Below are positions 8,819 to 17,652 of a DNA stretch of 64,000 nucleotides, in pieces. Position numbers and translations under genes: made by a program. The notes under the pieces were generated by a model, which made no database searches, had not been told where the DNA came from, and was given only the letters and a program-made list of their open reading frames with translations. The DNA is from Bacillus alkalicellulosilyticus. Lineage in GTDB: Bacteria; Bacillota; Bacilli; Bacillales; Bacillaceae_F. Position 1 is the stretch's first letter. Every line of letters starts with the position of its first letter. The stretch lies in NCBI RefSeq assembly GCF_002019795.1, contig NZ_KV917381.1, positions 1,423,210-1,487,209 on the forward strand, in the 5' to 3' direction.

Positions 8819-9574
8819 ATGAGTACAAAAGCAATCGAAATCCATAATTTATCTTTTCATTATGGATCTCGAAATGTGTTAGAAAATATTAACTTGGAAA
8901 TAGAAAGAGGCGCATTTTTAGGATTAGTTGGTCCTAACGGCTCTGGGAAGTCTACATTAATTAAGTGTATGTTAGGTCTACTGCAAGCCCAACAGGGGTC
9001 TATTAAACTTTTTGGGGAACCAATAGAGAAATTAAAACAAAGAGACAGAATTGGGTTTGTTTCACAAAAAGCAAATAGTTTTAACAGTGGCTTTCCTGCT
9101 ACGGTATTTGAAGTAGTATCGATGGGTTTATATGCTAAGGTTGGGATGTTTAGGTTTTTAACAAAAAGCCATAAAGAAAAAGTAAAAGAAGCGATTGATA
9201 GCGTTGAAATGTCTGACTATATGTACGAGAACATCGGTGAACTTTCGGGAGGACAACAACAACGTGTGTTTATTGCAAGAGCGCTTGTGAGTGACCCAGA
9301 ACTTTTAATTTTAGATGAACCTACTGTTGGGGTGGATATGAAGTCCGCAAAAAACTTTTACGGGATGTTAAGTCATTTAAATAAATGTAGAAGGCTAACA
9401 CTCCTACTTGTGACACACGACATTGGAGCAATGACAGACCATGTTACAGATGTAGCCTGTCTCAATAAAGTCATTCACTTTCATGGGAATACAAAAGATT
9501 TTGAAAACAACCACGATTTATCAGCATTTTATGGACATGATGTTCAATTACTCACTCACCATCACGACCATTAG
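8819..9574 (+). CDS. znuC: Zinc ABC transporter ATPase (ZnuC/AdcC)
   Basis: 251 residues from ATG 8819, preceded by TGGAGGAG; the frame is open further upstream without a ribosome site. Walker A GPNGSGKST, signature LSGGQQQR, Walker B LLILDEP and switch His TLLLVTHD are intact. The C terminus is histidine rich (LLTHHHDH), common in zinc-dedicated ATPases. First gene of a tight operon (18 bases to the permease) ending with zur. Specificity for zinc rests on the zur linkage and Zur-like box. Confidence 0.9.
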   Translation: MSTKAIEIHNLSFHYGSRNVLENINLEIERGAFLGLVGPNGSGKSTLIKCMLGLLQAQQGSIKLFGEPIEKLKQRDRIGFVSQKANSFNSGFPATVFEVVSMGLYAKVGMFRFLTKSHKEKVKEAIDSVEMSDYMYENIGELSGGQQQRVFIARALVSDPELLILDEPTVGVDMKSAKNFYGMLSHLNKCRRLTLLLVTHDIGAMTDHVTDVACLNKVIHFHGNTKDFENNHDLSAFYGHDVQLLTHHHDH

Positions 9575-9592
9575 TATGGGGGATTTTTTTTC

Positions 9593-10477
9593 ATGATAGA
9601 AGTTTTTTTTAGATATGAATTTTTACAAAACGCGTTTTTTACGGGGATTATGATTGGTTTTTTAGCTCCTTTGTTAGGGGTTTTTCTTGTTGTTCGGAGA
9701 CTGTCCTTGATTGCAGATGCTCTTTCTCATGTTACCTTAACAGGCATTGCGTTTAGTTTATTACTTGGAAAGCATTATGTTTTTTTTCAAGCACTAAATC
9801 CGTTGTATATGGGTATTGCATTTTCAGTAGGTGGATCGCTTCTAATTGAAAGGCTTCGCTCTATCTATAAATACTACCAAGAGTTAGCCATTCCTATTAT
9901 ATTGTCAAGCAGTATTGGTATTGGAGTTGTGTTCATTTCGTTAGCCAACGGATTTAATAATGACCTCTTTAATTATTTGTTTGGGAGTGTGATAGCTGTT
10001 AGCCGTTCCGATCTCTGGACGATTCTGATCATTACGATTGTTGTTACGATTGTTATAATCTTACTATACAAAGAATTGTTCTTCTTGGCATTTGATGAGG
10101 AACAAGCGACTGTATTAGGAATCAAAAAAAATATGTTGCATTTTATTTTTATCGTCATTGTTGCCCTTGTTATAGCCGCTTCGATGCGAGTGGTAGGGAT
10201 TTTATTAGTTTCCGCTTTAATGACTTTGCCAGTGGCTGCAAGTATGAGATTAGCCAAAGGATTTAAGCAAATGTTTGTTTATGCCATCATTTTTGGAGAG
10301 ATTTCTGTAATAATTGGGTTAGTCAGTGCCTTTCATTTAGATGTTGCCCCAGGAGGCACTATCGTCATCATTTCAGTTCTTATTTTGCTTGGTGTCATGA
10401 GCTATGATTGGTTTCGTGGCAAATTATATCAAAGCAAAAGCTCTCGCAATAAGACTCGAGAGACTAAGGTGGGGTAA
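9593..10477 (+). CDS. znuB: Zinc ABC transporter permease 1 (ZnuB family)
   Basis: 294 residues with about eight hydrophobic helices. The ABC-3 permease signature VVRRLSLIADALSHVTLTGI is at residues 33-52, and MRVVGILLVSALMTLPVAAS follows later. GGGGGA precedes the ATG. It ends 2 bases before a second homologous permease, and the two share the motif order closely (RRISIITESLSHITLTGI in the other). Probably pairs with the second permease as a heterodimer or provides an alternative channel; this is inference. Confidence 0.88.
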   Translation: MIEVFFRYEFLQNAFFTGIMIGFLAPLLGVFLVVRRLSLIADALSHVTLTGIAFSLLLGKHYVFFQALNPLYMGIAFSVGGSLLIERLRSIYKYYQELAIPIILSSSIGIGVVFISLANGFNNDLFNYLFGSVIAVSRSDLWTILIITIVVTIVIILLYKELFFLAFDEEQATVLGIKKNMLHFIFIVIVALVIAASMRVVGILLVSALMTLPVAASMRLAKGFKQMFVYAIIFGEISVIIGLVSAFHLDVAPGGTIVIISVLILLGVMSYDWFRGKLYQSKSSRNKTRETKVG

Positions 10478-10479
10478 TT

Positions 10480-11328
10480 ATGTTAGAATGGATGTTACAA
10501 TTAACTTTTATTGAAAGAGGAATAGTTGCTGCAATTCTTATTGGCATTGTTTGTCCACTATTAGGAGCGTTCTTGCTCGTACGAAGAATTTCTATTATTA
10601 CTGAATCATTATCCCATATCACATTAACTGGAATCTCAGCTGGAGTTTTGCTGATGCAATTTACAGCTTTCTCTATACAACCGTTATATTTCGGGTTTTT
10701 ATTTGCTTTACTATCTTCGTTATTACTTGAAAAGTTAAGACAAATCTATTCCCATTATCAGGAGCTTGCGGTTCCAATTGTATTATCAACAGGAGTAGGG
10801 CTAAGTGCGATATTCATTAGTTTGTCAACCGGAAATACAAATGAGTGGTTCGCTTATTTATTTGGAAGCGTGCTAAGTGTGACTGTTCAAGATTTATATT
10901 TTATGATTGTTACTACTTTGTTAGTAGTTATTGTCATTGTTTCTTTTTATAAGGAATTTGTTGCTATCTCATTTGACCAAGAGTTTGCTACGGTCTCGGG
11001 ATTACGTATCAAAAATCTAAACTTTATATTTACCGTTTTAGTAGCTTTAGTTATTGCGATTGCCATGAAGGTCGTTGGGATTTTACTTGTAGGGGCCATG
11101 ATCGTTCTCCCTGCAGCCGCCGCAATCCGGGTTGCAAAAAGTTTTAAACAAATGGTCTTTTACTCCATTCTTTTTGGTGAGATTTCCATGTTCAGTGGGA
11201 TTTATTTATCCTATCATGCCAATATTGCCACTGGTGGTGGAATTGTACTAGCTGCAACAGTGTTAGTCGTAGTAATGATTTTATTCACATCGTTTACGCG
11301 TAAGGTGGAAAGGGGACAAGGAGTATGA
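10480..11328 (+). CDS. Zinc ABC transporter permease 2 (ZnuB family)
   Basis: 282 residues, a tandem paralogue of the preceding permease. ABC-3 signature LVRRISIITESLSHITLTGI, QIYSHYQELAVPIVLSTGVG and MKVVGILLVGAMIVLPAAAA align segment by segment with gene 1. Start ATG lies 2 bases after the first permease stop, and its stop overlaps the zur start by 4 bases (ATGA). Two permeases per ATPase is unusual for bacterial zinc importers, which normally use a homodimer. Confidence 0.88.
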   Translation: MLEWMLQLTFIERGIVAAILIGIVCPLLGAFLLVRRISIITESLSHITLTGISAGVLLMQFTAFSIQPLYFGFLFALLSSLLLEKLRQIYSHYQELAVPIVLSTGVGLSAIFISLSTGNTNEWFAYLFGSVLSVTVQDLYFMIVTTLLVVIVIVSFYKEFVAISFDQEFATVSGLRIKNLNFIFTVLVALVIAIAMKVVGILLVGAMIVLPAAAAIRVAKSFKQMVFYSILFGEISMFSGIYLSYHANIATGGGIVLAATVLVVVMILFTSFTRKVERGQGV

Positions 11329-11738
11329 ATGTAACACAAGCCTTAGAAATATTAAAAAACAAGGGCTATAAGCACACAGGGAAACGAGAAGAAATGATCA
11401 AACTTTTCGCTGATGAAAAGAGGTACCTTTCAGCAAGAGATGTGTTAGAAAATATGAATAGTGATTATCCAGGGTTAAGTTTTGATACCATTTATCGCAA
11501 TCTTTCCTTATTTGTGGAACTTGATATTTTAGAGGCAACAGAACTTGAAGGAGAAAAGCGCTTTCGCTTTAGCTGTTCAACGAAACATCATCACCACCAT
11601 TTAATTTGTATGACATGTGGAAAAACCGAAGAGGTTCATGATTGTCCGATGGAAGCGTTGCAGATTAATACAAAAGGCTTTCATGTGATTGGTCATAAGT
11701 TCGAAGTGTATGGGTATTGTAATCAATGTAGCCAGTAG
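11325..11738 (+). CDS. zur: Zinc uptake regulator (Fur family, Zur)
   Basis: 137 residues. The winged-helix DNA-binding half contains KRYLSARDVLENM and GLSFDTIYRNLSLF. The metal half has the regulatory-site segment TKHHHHHLIC, CMTCGK and a C-terminal CNQC, so the structural zinc site C-x2-C...C-x2-C is complete. It is the last gene of the zinc operon, overlapping the second permease by 4 bases. Known Zur proteins repress zinc uptake and zinc-sparing ribosomal genes when zinc is sufficient. Matches B. subtilis yqfV/zur by position. Confidence 0.93.
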   Translation: MNVTQALEILKNKGYKHTGKREEMIKLFADEKRYLSARDVLENMNSDYPGLSFDTIYRNLSLFVELDILEATELEGEKRFRFSCSTKHHHHHLICMTCGKTEEVHDCPMEALQINTKGFHVIGHKFEVYGYCNQCSQ

Positions 11739-11752
11739 AGCTTATAGCGTAG

Positions 11753-11798
11753 AAGAGGGTGGAGAAAAGGGTTAACAACCATTTCCCCACCCTTTTAT
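11753..11798 (+). terminator. Terminator of the zinc operon
   Basis: AGGGTGGAGAAAAGG pairs with CCATTTCCCCACCCT, followed by TTTT. Distantly like family B. Confidence 0.75.
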
Positions 11799-11804
11799 TT
11801 ATTA

Positions 11805-11975
11805 TTATCTGTGTTCTATTAAATCAATTACACCCAAAACGACATGGGCTAACCCAAAGCCTACAATGGTATTGGCCATCATTTTATTTGTGCCAATTTT
11901 TTGTTTCATTGCCAAGCCCGTTGCAGTAACCGCTGTTCCTAATACAGTTGGAATAAATCCTTCACGTGTCATCAT
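11805..11975 (-). CDS. Small conserved-looking glycine-rich protein
   Basis: 56 codons beginning MMTREGFIPTVLGTAVTATG and ending GVIDLIEHR. GGGGGA lies 9-10 bases before the tandem ATGs, a strong start. Two mildly hydrophobic segments (about residues 8-22 and 36-54) suggest a small membrane-associated protein. I recall similar short proteins in Bacillaceae, sometimes mislabelled asparagine synthase, but assign no function. It lies downstream of the nucleotidase-like gene on the same strand and may share its transcript. Confidence 0.7.
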   Translation of the reverse strand: MMTREGFIPTVLGTAVTATGLAMKQKIGTNKMMANTIVGFGLAHVVLGVIDLIEHR

Positions 11976-12067
11976 ATGAAAATCTTCCCCCTACTTCGGA
12001 ATGTGGGACTTTGTTGCCCTTCTATAGTATGTGTGCTTCAGTAGTAACTATCCTTTTTTACAGGGCT

Positions 12068-12643
12068 TTACCTTTGGTTCTTTAACCAATTGTTTACCCA
12101 AAAAAGTGCTTCCTGCCAGTTTTCCATTCGGTATACATTGTCCGGGACGGGCAGACGATTGTATGGTGTATCCATGAGTATAACTGGGATCGAGCAAGCT
12201 TCAGCAATTTCACAGGCATTGTCATGCTTATCCTCGAAAAAAATATCCAACTGATGAGTAGTAATCGCAGCTATTTTATTATGGCTTCCGATAAGCTCAA
12301 GATGATGGTAAGGTATGTTGTTCCGTGAGAACCATTCTAAAGTGAGATCGTATAAATGCTGTCCCCTCGCACTTATGTAAATAAATTCATGTTTCTCTTT
12401 CCAAGCCTTAATGGCTTCTTGGAAGTAAGAGGCAATTGTTGCTTGTTCATAAATTGAACCTTCATGCTCTTTCATCCATTGAAAAAATTCTTCTGATGTG
12501 ATTCCTAAGAGACCGGTTAAATCATAAGAAGTAATTTGGTCAAGTGTAATATTTTTTTTGAAATGTTGATTTAAATAAGGGATAAAAGTACCTGGGTCGG
12601 TTACAGTACCATCAATATCAAAACCAATCTTAATTTTACTCAC
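12068..12643 (-). CDS. HAD-family nucleotidase-like protein (YqfW-like)
   Basis: 191 residues from GTG 12643, placed after GAGGTG; another GTG three codons earlier overlaps that site. HAD motif I is GFDIDGTVTD, motif II lies in YISARG, and motif IV includes FFEDKHDNA. The family is annotated as 5'(3')-deoxyribonucleotidase-like (DUF/NT5C superfamily). Position beside zur and DUF4190 matches B. subtilis yqfW. Soluble and cytoplasmic. The substrate is not evident from the sequence. Confidence 0.8.
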   Translation of the reverse strand: MSKIKIGFDIDGTVTDPGTFIPYLNQHFKKNITLDQITSYDLTGLLGITSEEFFQWMKEHEGSIYEQATIASYFQEAIKAWKEKHEFIYISARGQHLYDLTLEWFSRNNIPYHHLELIGSHNKIAAITTHQLDIFFEDKHDNACEIAEACSIPVILMDTPYNRLPVPDNVYRMENWQEALFWVNNWLKNQR

Positions 12644-12766
12644 TGTTTTCACCTCAGTCTTAGCATTGGAGCGATTTTTCAGTACATGTAAAGATTAACA
12701 TCAATAATAATACGTTGTCGAGTCATACTATAAATGCTCCCCAATAACAGAAAGCGAGGGATCCAA

Positions 12767-13141
12767 TTGACTGACTTTAATGATGACAAAAGATCACTTG
12801 AGCTTGAAGGTGGCGAGCGAGACTTTGACAACGGAAGGGTATATGAAGAGGAAACTGCAGCAGAAGTAACTCCTTTTGTAGGTGCTCGACCGTTTGAAGC
12901 AGAACAAACAGCTGAAGCAAACGCTGATACTGATGATGCAGCTGCTGGAAGAGGGGTAGGAACATTTGCGATTGTTCTTTCGATCCTTTCTTTATTCTTT
13001 TTACCAATTTTACTTGGTGCTGCTGGGATCATCGTAGGTTTTGTGTCCCGTAGAAATGGTGCCACAGCTTTAGGGAACTGGGCGATTGGTATCGGGGCAG
13101 TATCAATTATTATGACGGTGTTTTTCTCACCATTCTTTTAA
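12767..13141 (+). CDS. DUF4190-type membrane protein (YqfX-like)
   Basis: An acidic, disordered N-terminal half (many D/E, residues 1-65) followed by two membrane segments, GTFAIVLSILSLFFLPILLG and a second ending in the FFSPFF C terminus. The GIIVGFVSRRNGA-like turn between helices is characteristic of DUF4190. I prefer TTG 12767 because GAGGG lies 6 bases before it; an ATG at 12734 in the same frame has no ribosome site. Synteny with yqfX supports the call. Function unknown. Confidence 0.78.
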   Translation: MTDFNDDKRSLELEGGERDFDNGRVYEEETAAEVTPFVGARPFEAEQTAEANADTDDAAAGRGVGTFAIVLSILSLFFLPILLGAAGIIVGFVSRRNGATALGNWAIGIGAVSIIMTVFFSPFF

Positions 13142-13197
13142 CGATATGGCATTGTAATAGCGGGGAGAGCATTCATTTTTAAATGGATGTAAGATGA

Positions 13198-13229
13198 GAA
13201 GCACACAACAATAGCTGTTGTGTGCTTCT
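13198..13229. terminator. Hairpin terminator after yqfX-like gene
   Basis: AGAAGCACACAACA pairs perfectly with TGTTGTGTGCTTCT and is followed by T-rich sequence. Confidence 0.8.
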
Positions 13230-13285
13230 TTATCTTTATTAAATATGAGATTTTAGTTGTTCATGGATGTCTTGGAAGCAAGTTC

Positions 13286-13412
13286 AGGAAGGGCGATGGC
13301 TTCGCTCACTGCGCGTACTTTAATAAGAAATACACTTATTAAAGTACTTTTAAAAGAGAGCAGTGGCTTCGCGCATCGCAATAAAGAAAAGACGGCCTGG
13401 CCGTTTTTCTTA
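13286..13412 (-). repeat. Repeat family A, copy 1 (abuts ispG stop)
   Basis: Plus-strand order: GGGCGATGGCTTCGC; a hairpin ACTTTAATAAG/CTTATTAAAGT; GCAGTGGCTTCGCGCATCGC; then a GACGGCCTGGCCGTTTTTCTT stem whose last bases are the ispG stop codon. Read on the minus strand, the ispG TAA runs straight into its terminator stem and then the repeat. Confidence 0.75.
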
Positions 13413-14498
13413 TGCTTGTGCAGCAATTTTTTCTGCAGCGATTTTATCAATTTCTTTTTTCAATTCTTCAACCATTGTTTCTTCCGGAACTTTTCGAACG
13501 ATTTCTCCGTGTCTAAACAGTAGTCCCTCTCCACGAGCTCCAGCAATTCCAATATCAGCTTCTCTCGCTTCACCAGGTCCATTAACAGCACAACCTAGAA
13601 CCGCCACTTTGATATTCGCTTTAATTTTCGAAATGTACTCTTCAATTTCATTCGCGATGCTAATTAAATCAATCTCAATACGACCACAAGTCGGGCAAGA
13701 GATTAGCGTAGCAGCATTCGCGGCTAAACCGAATGATTTCAATAATTCACGAGCGACTTTGATTTCTTCAACAGGGTCAGCACTTAACGATATGCGGACG
13801 GTATTACCAATACCCATATTTAAAATTGCCCCAAGACCTGCGGCACTTTTAATCGTTCCTGCGAATAATGTACCAGATTCTGTAATTCCTAAGTGAAGAG
13901 GATAATCAAAAGCTTTTGCTGCTTTTTCATATGCTTCGATGGCTAAGTTAACATCAGAAGCCTTCATCGACACAATAATGTCATGGAAATCAAGGTCTTC
14001 TAGAATTTTTATATGGTGGAGTGCACTTTCTACCATACCATCAGCTGTTGGATACCCATATTTTTCAAGAATTCTTTTTTCTAATGAACCAGCATTAACA
14101 CCAATTCGAATCGGAATTCCTTTTTCTTTCGCAGCTTTTACAACCGCTTCAACCTTTTCTCTTTTTCCGATATTACCTGGATTAATACGAATTTTATCTG
14201 CGCCGCCTTCAATCGCTTTTAAGGCTAATTTGTAATCAAAATGAATATCAACTACTAGCGGTATTGAAATGCGAGCTTTAATAGCAGAAATCGCTTCAGC
14301 TGCTCTCATATCAGGACAAGCTACTCGTACGATTTGGCAGCCAGCTTCCTCTAAACGATGGATTTCTGCTACAGTTGCTTCTACATCGTGTGTCTTTGTT
14401 GTTGTCATACTTTGAACAACGACTTCATTATTACCGCCTATTTGAATATTCCCAACCTTTACAGGTCTCGTCTTTGTTCGATGAGTAACGTGGGTCAT
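13410..14498 (-). CDS. ispG: 4-hydroxy-3-methylbut-2-en-1-yl diphosphate synthase
   Basis: 362 residues, the bacterial (non-insert) IspG length. It catalyses the penultimate step of the MEP isoprenoid pathway, converting ME-cPP to HMBPP. The [4Fe-4S] cysteines are visible as CPTCGR and [10 protein letters not shown], and the TIM-barrel start [18 protein letters not shown] is diagnostic. AAGGGGC precedes the ATG. Position between yqfX-like and yqfZ-like genes matches yqfY. The stop codon is fused to a repeat-family-A terminator. Confidence 0.97.
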   Translation of the reverse strand: MTHVTHRTKTRPVKVGNIQIGGNNEVVVQSMTTTKTHDVEATVAEIHRLEEAGCQIVRVACPDMRAAEAISAIKARISIPLVVDIHFDYKLALKAIEGGADKIRINPGNIGKREKVEAVVKAAKEKGIPIRIGVNAGSLEKRILEKYGYPTADGMVESALHHIKILEDLDFHDIIVSMKASDVNLAIEAYEKAAKAFDYPLHLGITESGTLFAGTIKSAAGLGAILNMGIGNTVRISLSADPVEEIKVARELLKSFGLAANAATLISCPTCGRIEIDLISIANEIEEYISKIKANIKVAVLGCAVNGPGEAREADIGIAGARGEGLLFRHGEIVRKVPEETMVEELKKEIDKIAAEKIAAQA

Positions 14499-14598
14499 TT
14501 AACAATCGCCCCTTCAGACTTCAGGATAAAATATTGTGCGAAAAAGCACACACCGTATATTTTAGCAATAGCCTGTTTTGTTTGGCAAGAAATATCTT

Positions 14599-14943
14599 TT
14601 ACTCTTGATGATAAAGAGGAAAGTTATATGTTTTTCCGATTTGAATTTCTTCTGGCTTGATGCCGTCATTTAATTCTTGGAAGTCGTAAACAATCTGACT
14701 AATAGAAGCTTGGACAGGAGCATCATGTAAATGTTCAACGATAGAAAGAACTGTATATCCGCTTTCTACGATGACCTCTTGGAAGGGGATGCTTGTCCCA
14801 GGTGAAGATGGTTGTGTAGTGTTTTCACTGTCGCTTTTTTGTTCTTGCTTTGATGCCGCTTCGGGTAAAGTCCCAGTCGTTAGGTCATAATAAGTACTAT
14901 ATAAAACAAGAATAATCACAAATGAAAAAAATAATTTCTTCAT
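14599..14943 (-). CDS. LysM-containing secreted or anchored protein (YqfZ-like)
   Basis: 114 residues from ATG 14943, preceded by GGAGGAC. A signal/anchor segment MKKLFFSFVIILVLYSTYY is followed by a Ser/Thr/Gln-rich linker and a LysM-like domain: VESGYTVLSIVEHLH, a helix, and IQIGKTYNFPLYH. The LysM fold suggests peptidoglycan or spore-envelope binding. The position after ispG corresponds to yqfZ. The domain call rests on the YTVLSIVEH and IQIGKTYNFPLY pattern only. Confidence 0.72.
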   Translation of the reverse strand: MKKLFFSFVIILVLYSTYYDLTTGTLPEAASKQEQKSDSENTTQPSSPGTSIPFQEVIVESGYTVLSIVEHLHDAPVQASISQIVYDFQELNDGIKPEEIQIGKTYNFPLYHQE

Positions 14944-15069
14944 TAGCTTGTCCTCCTCAAAAAAACTCTTATATAACTTTATATGCATGGAAAAATATTT
15001 TATGCCAATTTATTATATTTTTTCGATAAAAATATTTTTTACGCATGATTTTTAAAGGAGCTCATAGAA

Positions 15070-16278
15070 ATGGAACAAGCTATACCGAAAAAAATAGTGA
15101 TGTTGGTTGTTAGTTTATTACCACTTATTATGGTACTTGGGAATTCGATGTTTATCCCGCTTATCCCAACGATTCAGTCAGAGTGGCAACTGACTCCTGT
15201 ACAAGCAGGTTTAATATTAACTGTATTTTCTGTTCCGGCAGCACTCAGTATTCCGTTTATTGGGTTTTTATCGGATCGTATAGGAAGGAAAAGAATCGTA
15301 TTAGGTTCTCTACTGTTATTAATGATAGGTAGTCTCTTTTCGGCTGTATCACCAAATGTAGGAGCTAATTTTGAATTGTTTTTAATTGGACGATTATTAC
15401 AGGGGGTTGGAGCAGGGGGAACAGCACCGATTGCAATGGCCGTTGTTGGTGATCTTTTTTCTGGCAAAGAACGAAGTGAGGCTCTAGGGTTATTGGAAGT
15501 GTTTAATGGGACAGGTAAAGTGATTAGTCCGATTATAGGCGGATTGTTTGCAGCGATTTTTGTATGGTATGGTTCGTTTTATTTTTACTTTGTAGTAGCG
15601 CTGTTTGTCTTTGTTTGTTTGCTAAATGTGTTAAAAGGGAAAAGGGAGACTAGTAAGGCTGAAAGCATAACTATGTATTTCCAAACGGTTGTGCAAGTGT
15701 TTATTGGAAAATGGAAGTGGCTTGTACCCATATTTTTTGCAAGTGGTATCGGACTGTTTTTACTTTTTGGAATGCTTTATTTTCTGTCCTTTGAGTTAGA
15801 AGGCGTATATGATATTGTCGGTGTTCGTAAGGGTATGTATTTAGCCGTTCCTTTACTTGCCATGGCTCTTTTTTCTTACTGGACAGGTACAAGGATTGGG
15901 GAAGACAGTAATCGGATTAAAAAATCACTTTTTCTTGGTGCGATGTGTATCGTACTCGCCTTTATGTTACTGATTTCCTTTCACAAATTAATCGGGGTAA
16001 TGGTGTGGCTATCCGTAAGTGCAGCTGGTTTGGGCCTGTTTTTACCTGCTTCTAATACAGCGGTTACCTCTTCTATTGGAGAAAATGAAAGGGGATTAAT
16101 CGTGTCGCTTTATAATATGGTCCGTTTTTTAGGAGTTGCGCTTGGACCGATTGTTTTTAGTGTATGGATGGGAAACATAACGGAAATGTACTATATGACG
16201 TTTTTATTCTCAGCTTTAGCCATCCTGTTTCTAATCGTATTCTGGAAATGCGTGCCACTATTTAAAGAGTGTCCTTAA
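15070..16278 (+). CDS. Major facilitator superfamily exporter
   Basis: 402 residues, twelve predicted helices. The MFS motif A GFLSDRIGRKR between helices 2 and 3 and the drug/H+ antiporter motif C-like GLLEVFNGTGKVISPIIGG in helix 5 point to a proton-coupled exporter of the DHA1 type. The start LPLIMVLGNSMFIPLIPTIQ resembles Bacillus YmfD-like and Bcr-type transporters. AAAGGAGCTC precedes the ATG. Substrate cannot be read from sequence. It stands alone between yqfZ-like and DUF1002 genes. Confidence 0.85.
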   Translation: MEQAIPKKIVMLVVSLLPLIMVLGNSMFIPLIPTIQSEWQLTPVQAGLILTVFSVPAALSIPFIGFLSDRIGRKRIVLGSLLLLMIGSLFSAVSPNVGANFELFLIGRLLQGVGAGGTAPIAMAVVGDLFSGKERSEALGLLEVFNGTGKVISPIIGGLFAAIFVWYGSFYFYFVVALFVFVCLLNVLKGKRETSKAESITMYFQTVVQVFIGKWKWLVPIFFASGIGLFLLFGMLYFLSFELEGVYDIVGVRKGMYLAVPLLAMALFSYWTGTRIGEDSNRIKKSLFLGAMCIVLAFMLLISFHKLIGVMVWLSVSAAGLGLFLPASNTAVTSSIGENERGLIVSLYNMVRFLGVALGPIVFSVWMGNITEMYYMTFLFSALAILFLIVFWKCVPLFKECP

Positions 16279-16443
16279 CAAAGCCTTGTAAAAAAATTAC
16301 TTTCCTTTTTTAGGCTAGGACTATAAAATAGGACTAACTACTCTATCTATATAGGTTGAAAAATTGTTTTCTATTCTTTAGAACCTACTCTTAGAGTATG
16401 ATTCAAATGGATGAGGGTTTAAAACTGAAGGAGGTTGTTTATT

Positions 16444-17313
16444 TTGAAATTAAAACACAAGCTTATTCCGATATTTTTGATTGTTACACTGTTACTACCT
16501 GGGTTGGCATTTGCTGATGCTGTACCAGGTGAAGTGATGGTGACGCTAGGTGAGAATTTAACAGAACAACAGAAAACTCAAGTGTTAAACGAAATGGGTG
16601 TATCAGATGATGTTGAAATTATCTATGTAACAAACGCTGAGGAGCACCAGTATTTAGGGAATTATATTAGTAAAGCTCAAATTGGTACAAGAGCTCTTTC
16701 ATCTACAAAGATTACAATGGGTGAGCCAGGCACTGGGATCATTGTTCGTTCAAATAATATTACTTGGGTTTCAGAAGCAATGTATGCTAATGCATTAGTT
16801 ACTGCAGGTTTAAAAGATGCTGATATCTACGTAACCGCTCCATTTCCGGTATCAGGTACAGCTGGCTTAACTGGGTTAATTAAAGCCTATGAGATTACGG
16901 CTGACATTGAAATTCCTGAAGAACAAAAACAAGTAGCAAATGAAGAGATGGTCCGTACCGGTGAATTAGCTGAAAAAGTGGGTATGGAAGAAGCAACAGA
17001 GTTAATGAACCGAATTAAAGAAGAAATAGCAAAGAATCCGGTTGAATCAGAAGAGGATCTACGAGCGCTAATTCAACGTATAGCAAACGAGCTTGGAATT
17101 ACGTTAACCGATGAGGAATTAAACGGTCTTGTTTCATTATTTATGCGTATGAAAGACTTAAATATTGATTGGGACCAAGTGCAAAATCAAATCGGACAAA
17201 TCCGTGATAACTTAGGGGATTTTCTCAACCGAGAAGACACACAAGGATTTATTGCTGGATTCTTGGATTTAGTGAATAGAGTGATTGATGCAATTAAAGG
17301 ATTCTTTAAATAA
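16444..17313 (+). CDS. DUF1002 family secreted protein (YpuA-like)
   Basis: 289 residues from TTG 16444, 9 bases after GAAGGAGG; an earlier TTG at 16435 touches the ribosome site. A classical signal peptide (KLKHKLIPIFLIVTLLLPG) ends at AFADA. The DUF1002 core follows (about 30-190, with TAGLKDADIYVTAPFPVSG and TGLIKAYE), then an acidic helical C-terminal region. Exported, probably cell-surface or released. The family has no assigned activity. Monocistronic, ending in a strong terminator. Confidence 0.85.
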   Translation: MKLKHKLIPIFLIVTLLLPGLAFADAVPGEVMVTLGENLTEQQKTQVLNEMGVSDDVEIIYVTNAEEHQYLGNYISKAQIGTRALSSTKITMGEPGTGIIVRSNNITWVSEAMYANALVTAGLKDADIYVTAPFPVSGTAGLTGLIKAYEITADIEIPEEQKQVANEEMVRTGELAEKVGMEEATELMNRIKEEIAKNPVESEEDLRALIQRIANELGITLTDEELNGLVSLFMRMKDLNIDWDQVQNQIGQIRDNLGDFLNREDTQGFIAGFLDLVNRVIDAIKGFFK

Positions 17314-17330
17314 AATTTTATACTAACAAA

Positions 17331-17372
17331 AAATGGGTGCCCAAAAAGAGAATGTCTAATGGGCACCCATTT
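17331..17372 (+). terminator. Terminator after DUF1002 gene
   Basis: AAATGGGTGCCCA and TGGGCACCCATTT are exact inverses. Confidence 0.85.
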
Positions 17373-17437
17373 ATCTTTACTTTATTCGAGAGTCATGGCA
17401 TAAACATAGAAGGTATTGTATTATGTAGAAAGAGCGG

Positions 17438-17545
17438 TTAAATACTTAGGGGCTTAGTTTTACTTGCTAGGAACGCTGGTTCGGCTTTCATTGTTTCATG
17501 TTGTGGTTGTTGCTTTTTCAGATTGTTCCTTTTTTGTTTTGTCAT
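17438..17545 (-). CDS. Small basic peptide, 35 codons
   Basis: MTKQKRNNLKKQQPQ opens a 35-residue ORF that is Lys/Gln-rich and ends KTKPLSI. AGAGGTGATAAT directly precedes the ATG, a strong ribosome binding site for so short a frame. Length and composition are reminiscent of minor small acid-soluble spore proteins, but I see no family signature and do not assign one. It is divergent from the NfeD gene. Transcription data would decide whether it is real. Confidence 0.5.
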   Translation of the reverse strand: MTKQKRNNLKKQQPQHETMKAEPAFLASKTKPLSI

Positions 17546-17652
17546 TATTATCACCTCTAGTCATAAAGTGCCCCATTTTCTTTTTTTCATGATGAAACGA
17601 TTTATACTTACATAACGTATATGATAGTGGTAGTAGTAAAGGAGGTTTTTAT

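Noticed and set aside
13363-13896. 177-codon plus-strand ORF opposite ispG
   Set aside because: It is the antisense shadow of ispG, whose Fe-S motifs and length are intact, and has Ser/Ile-rich shadow composition.
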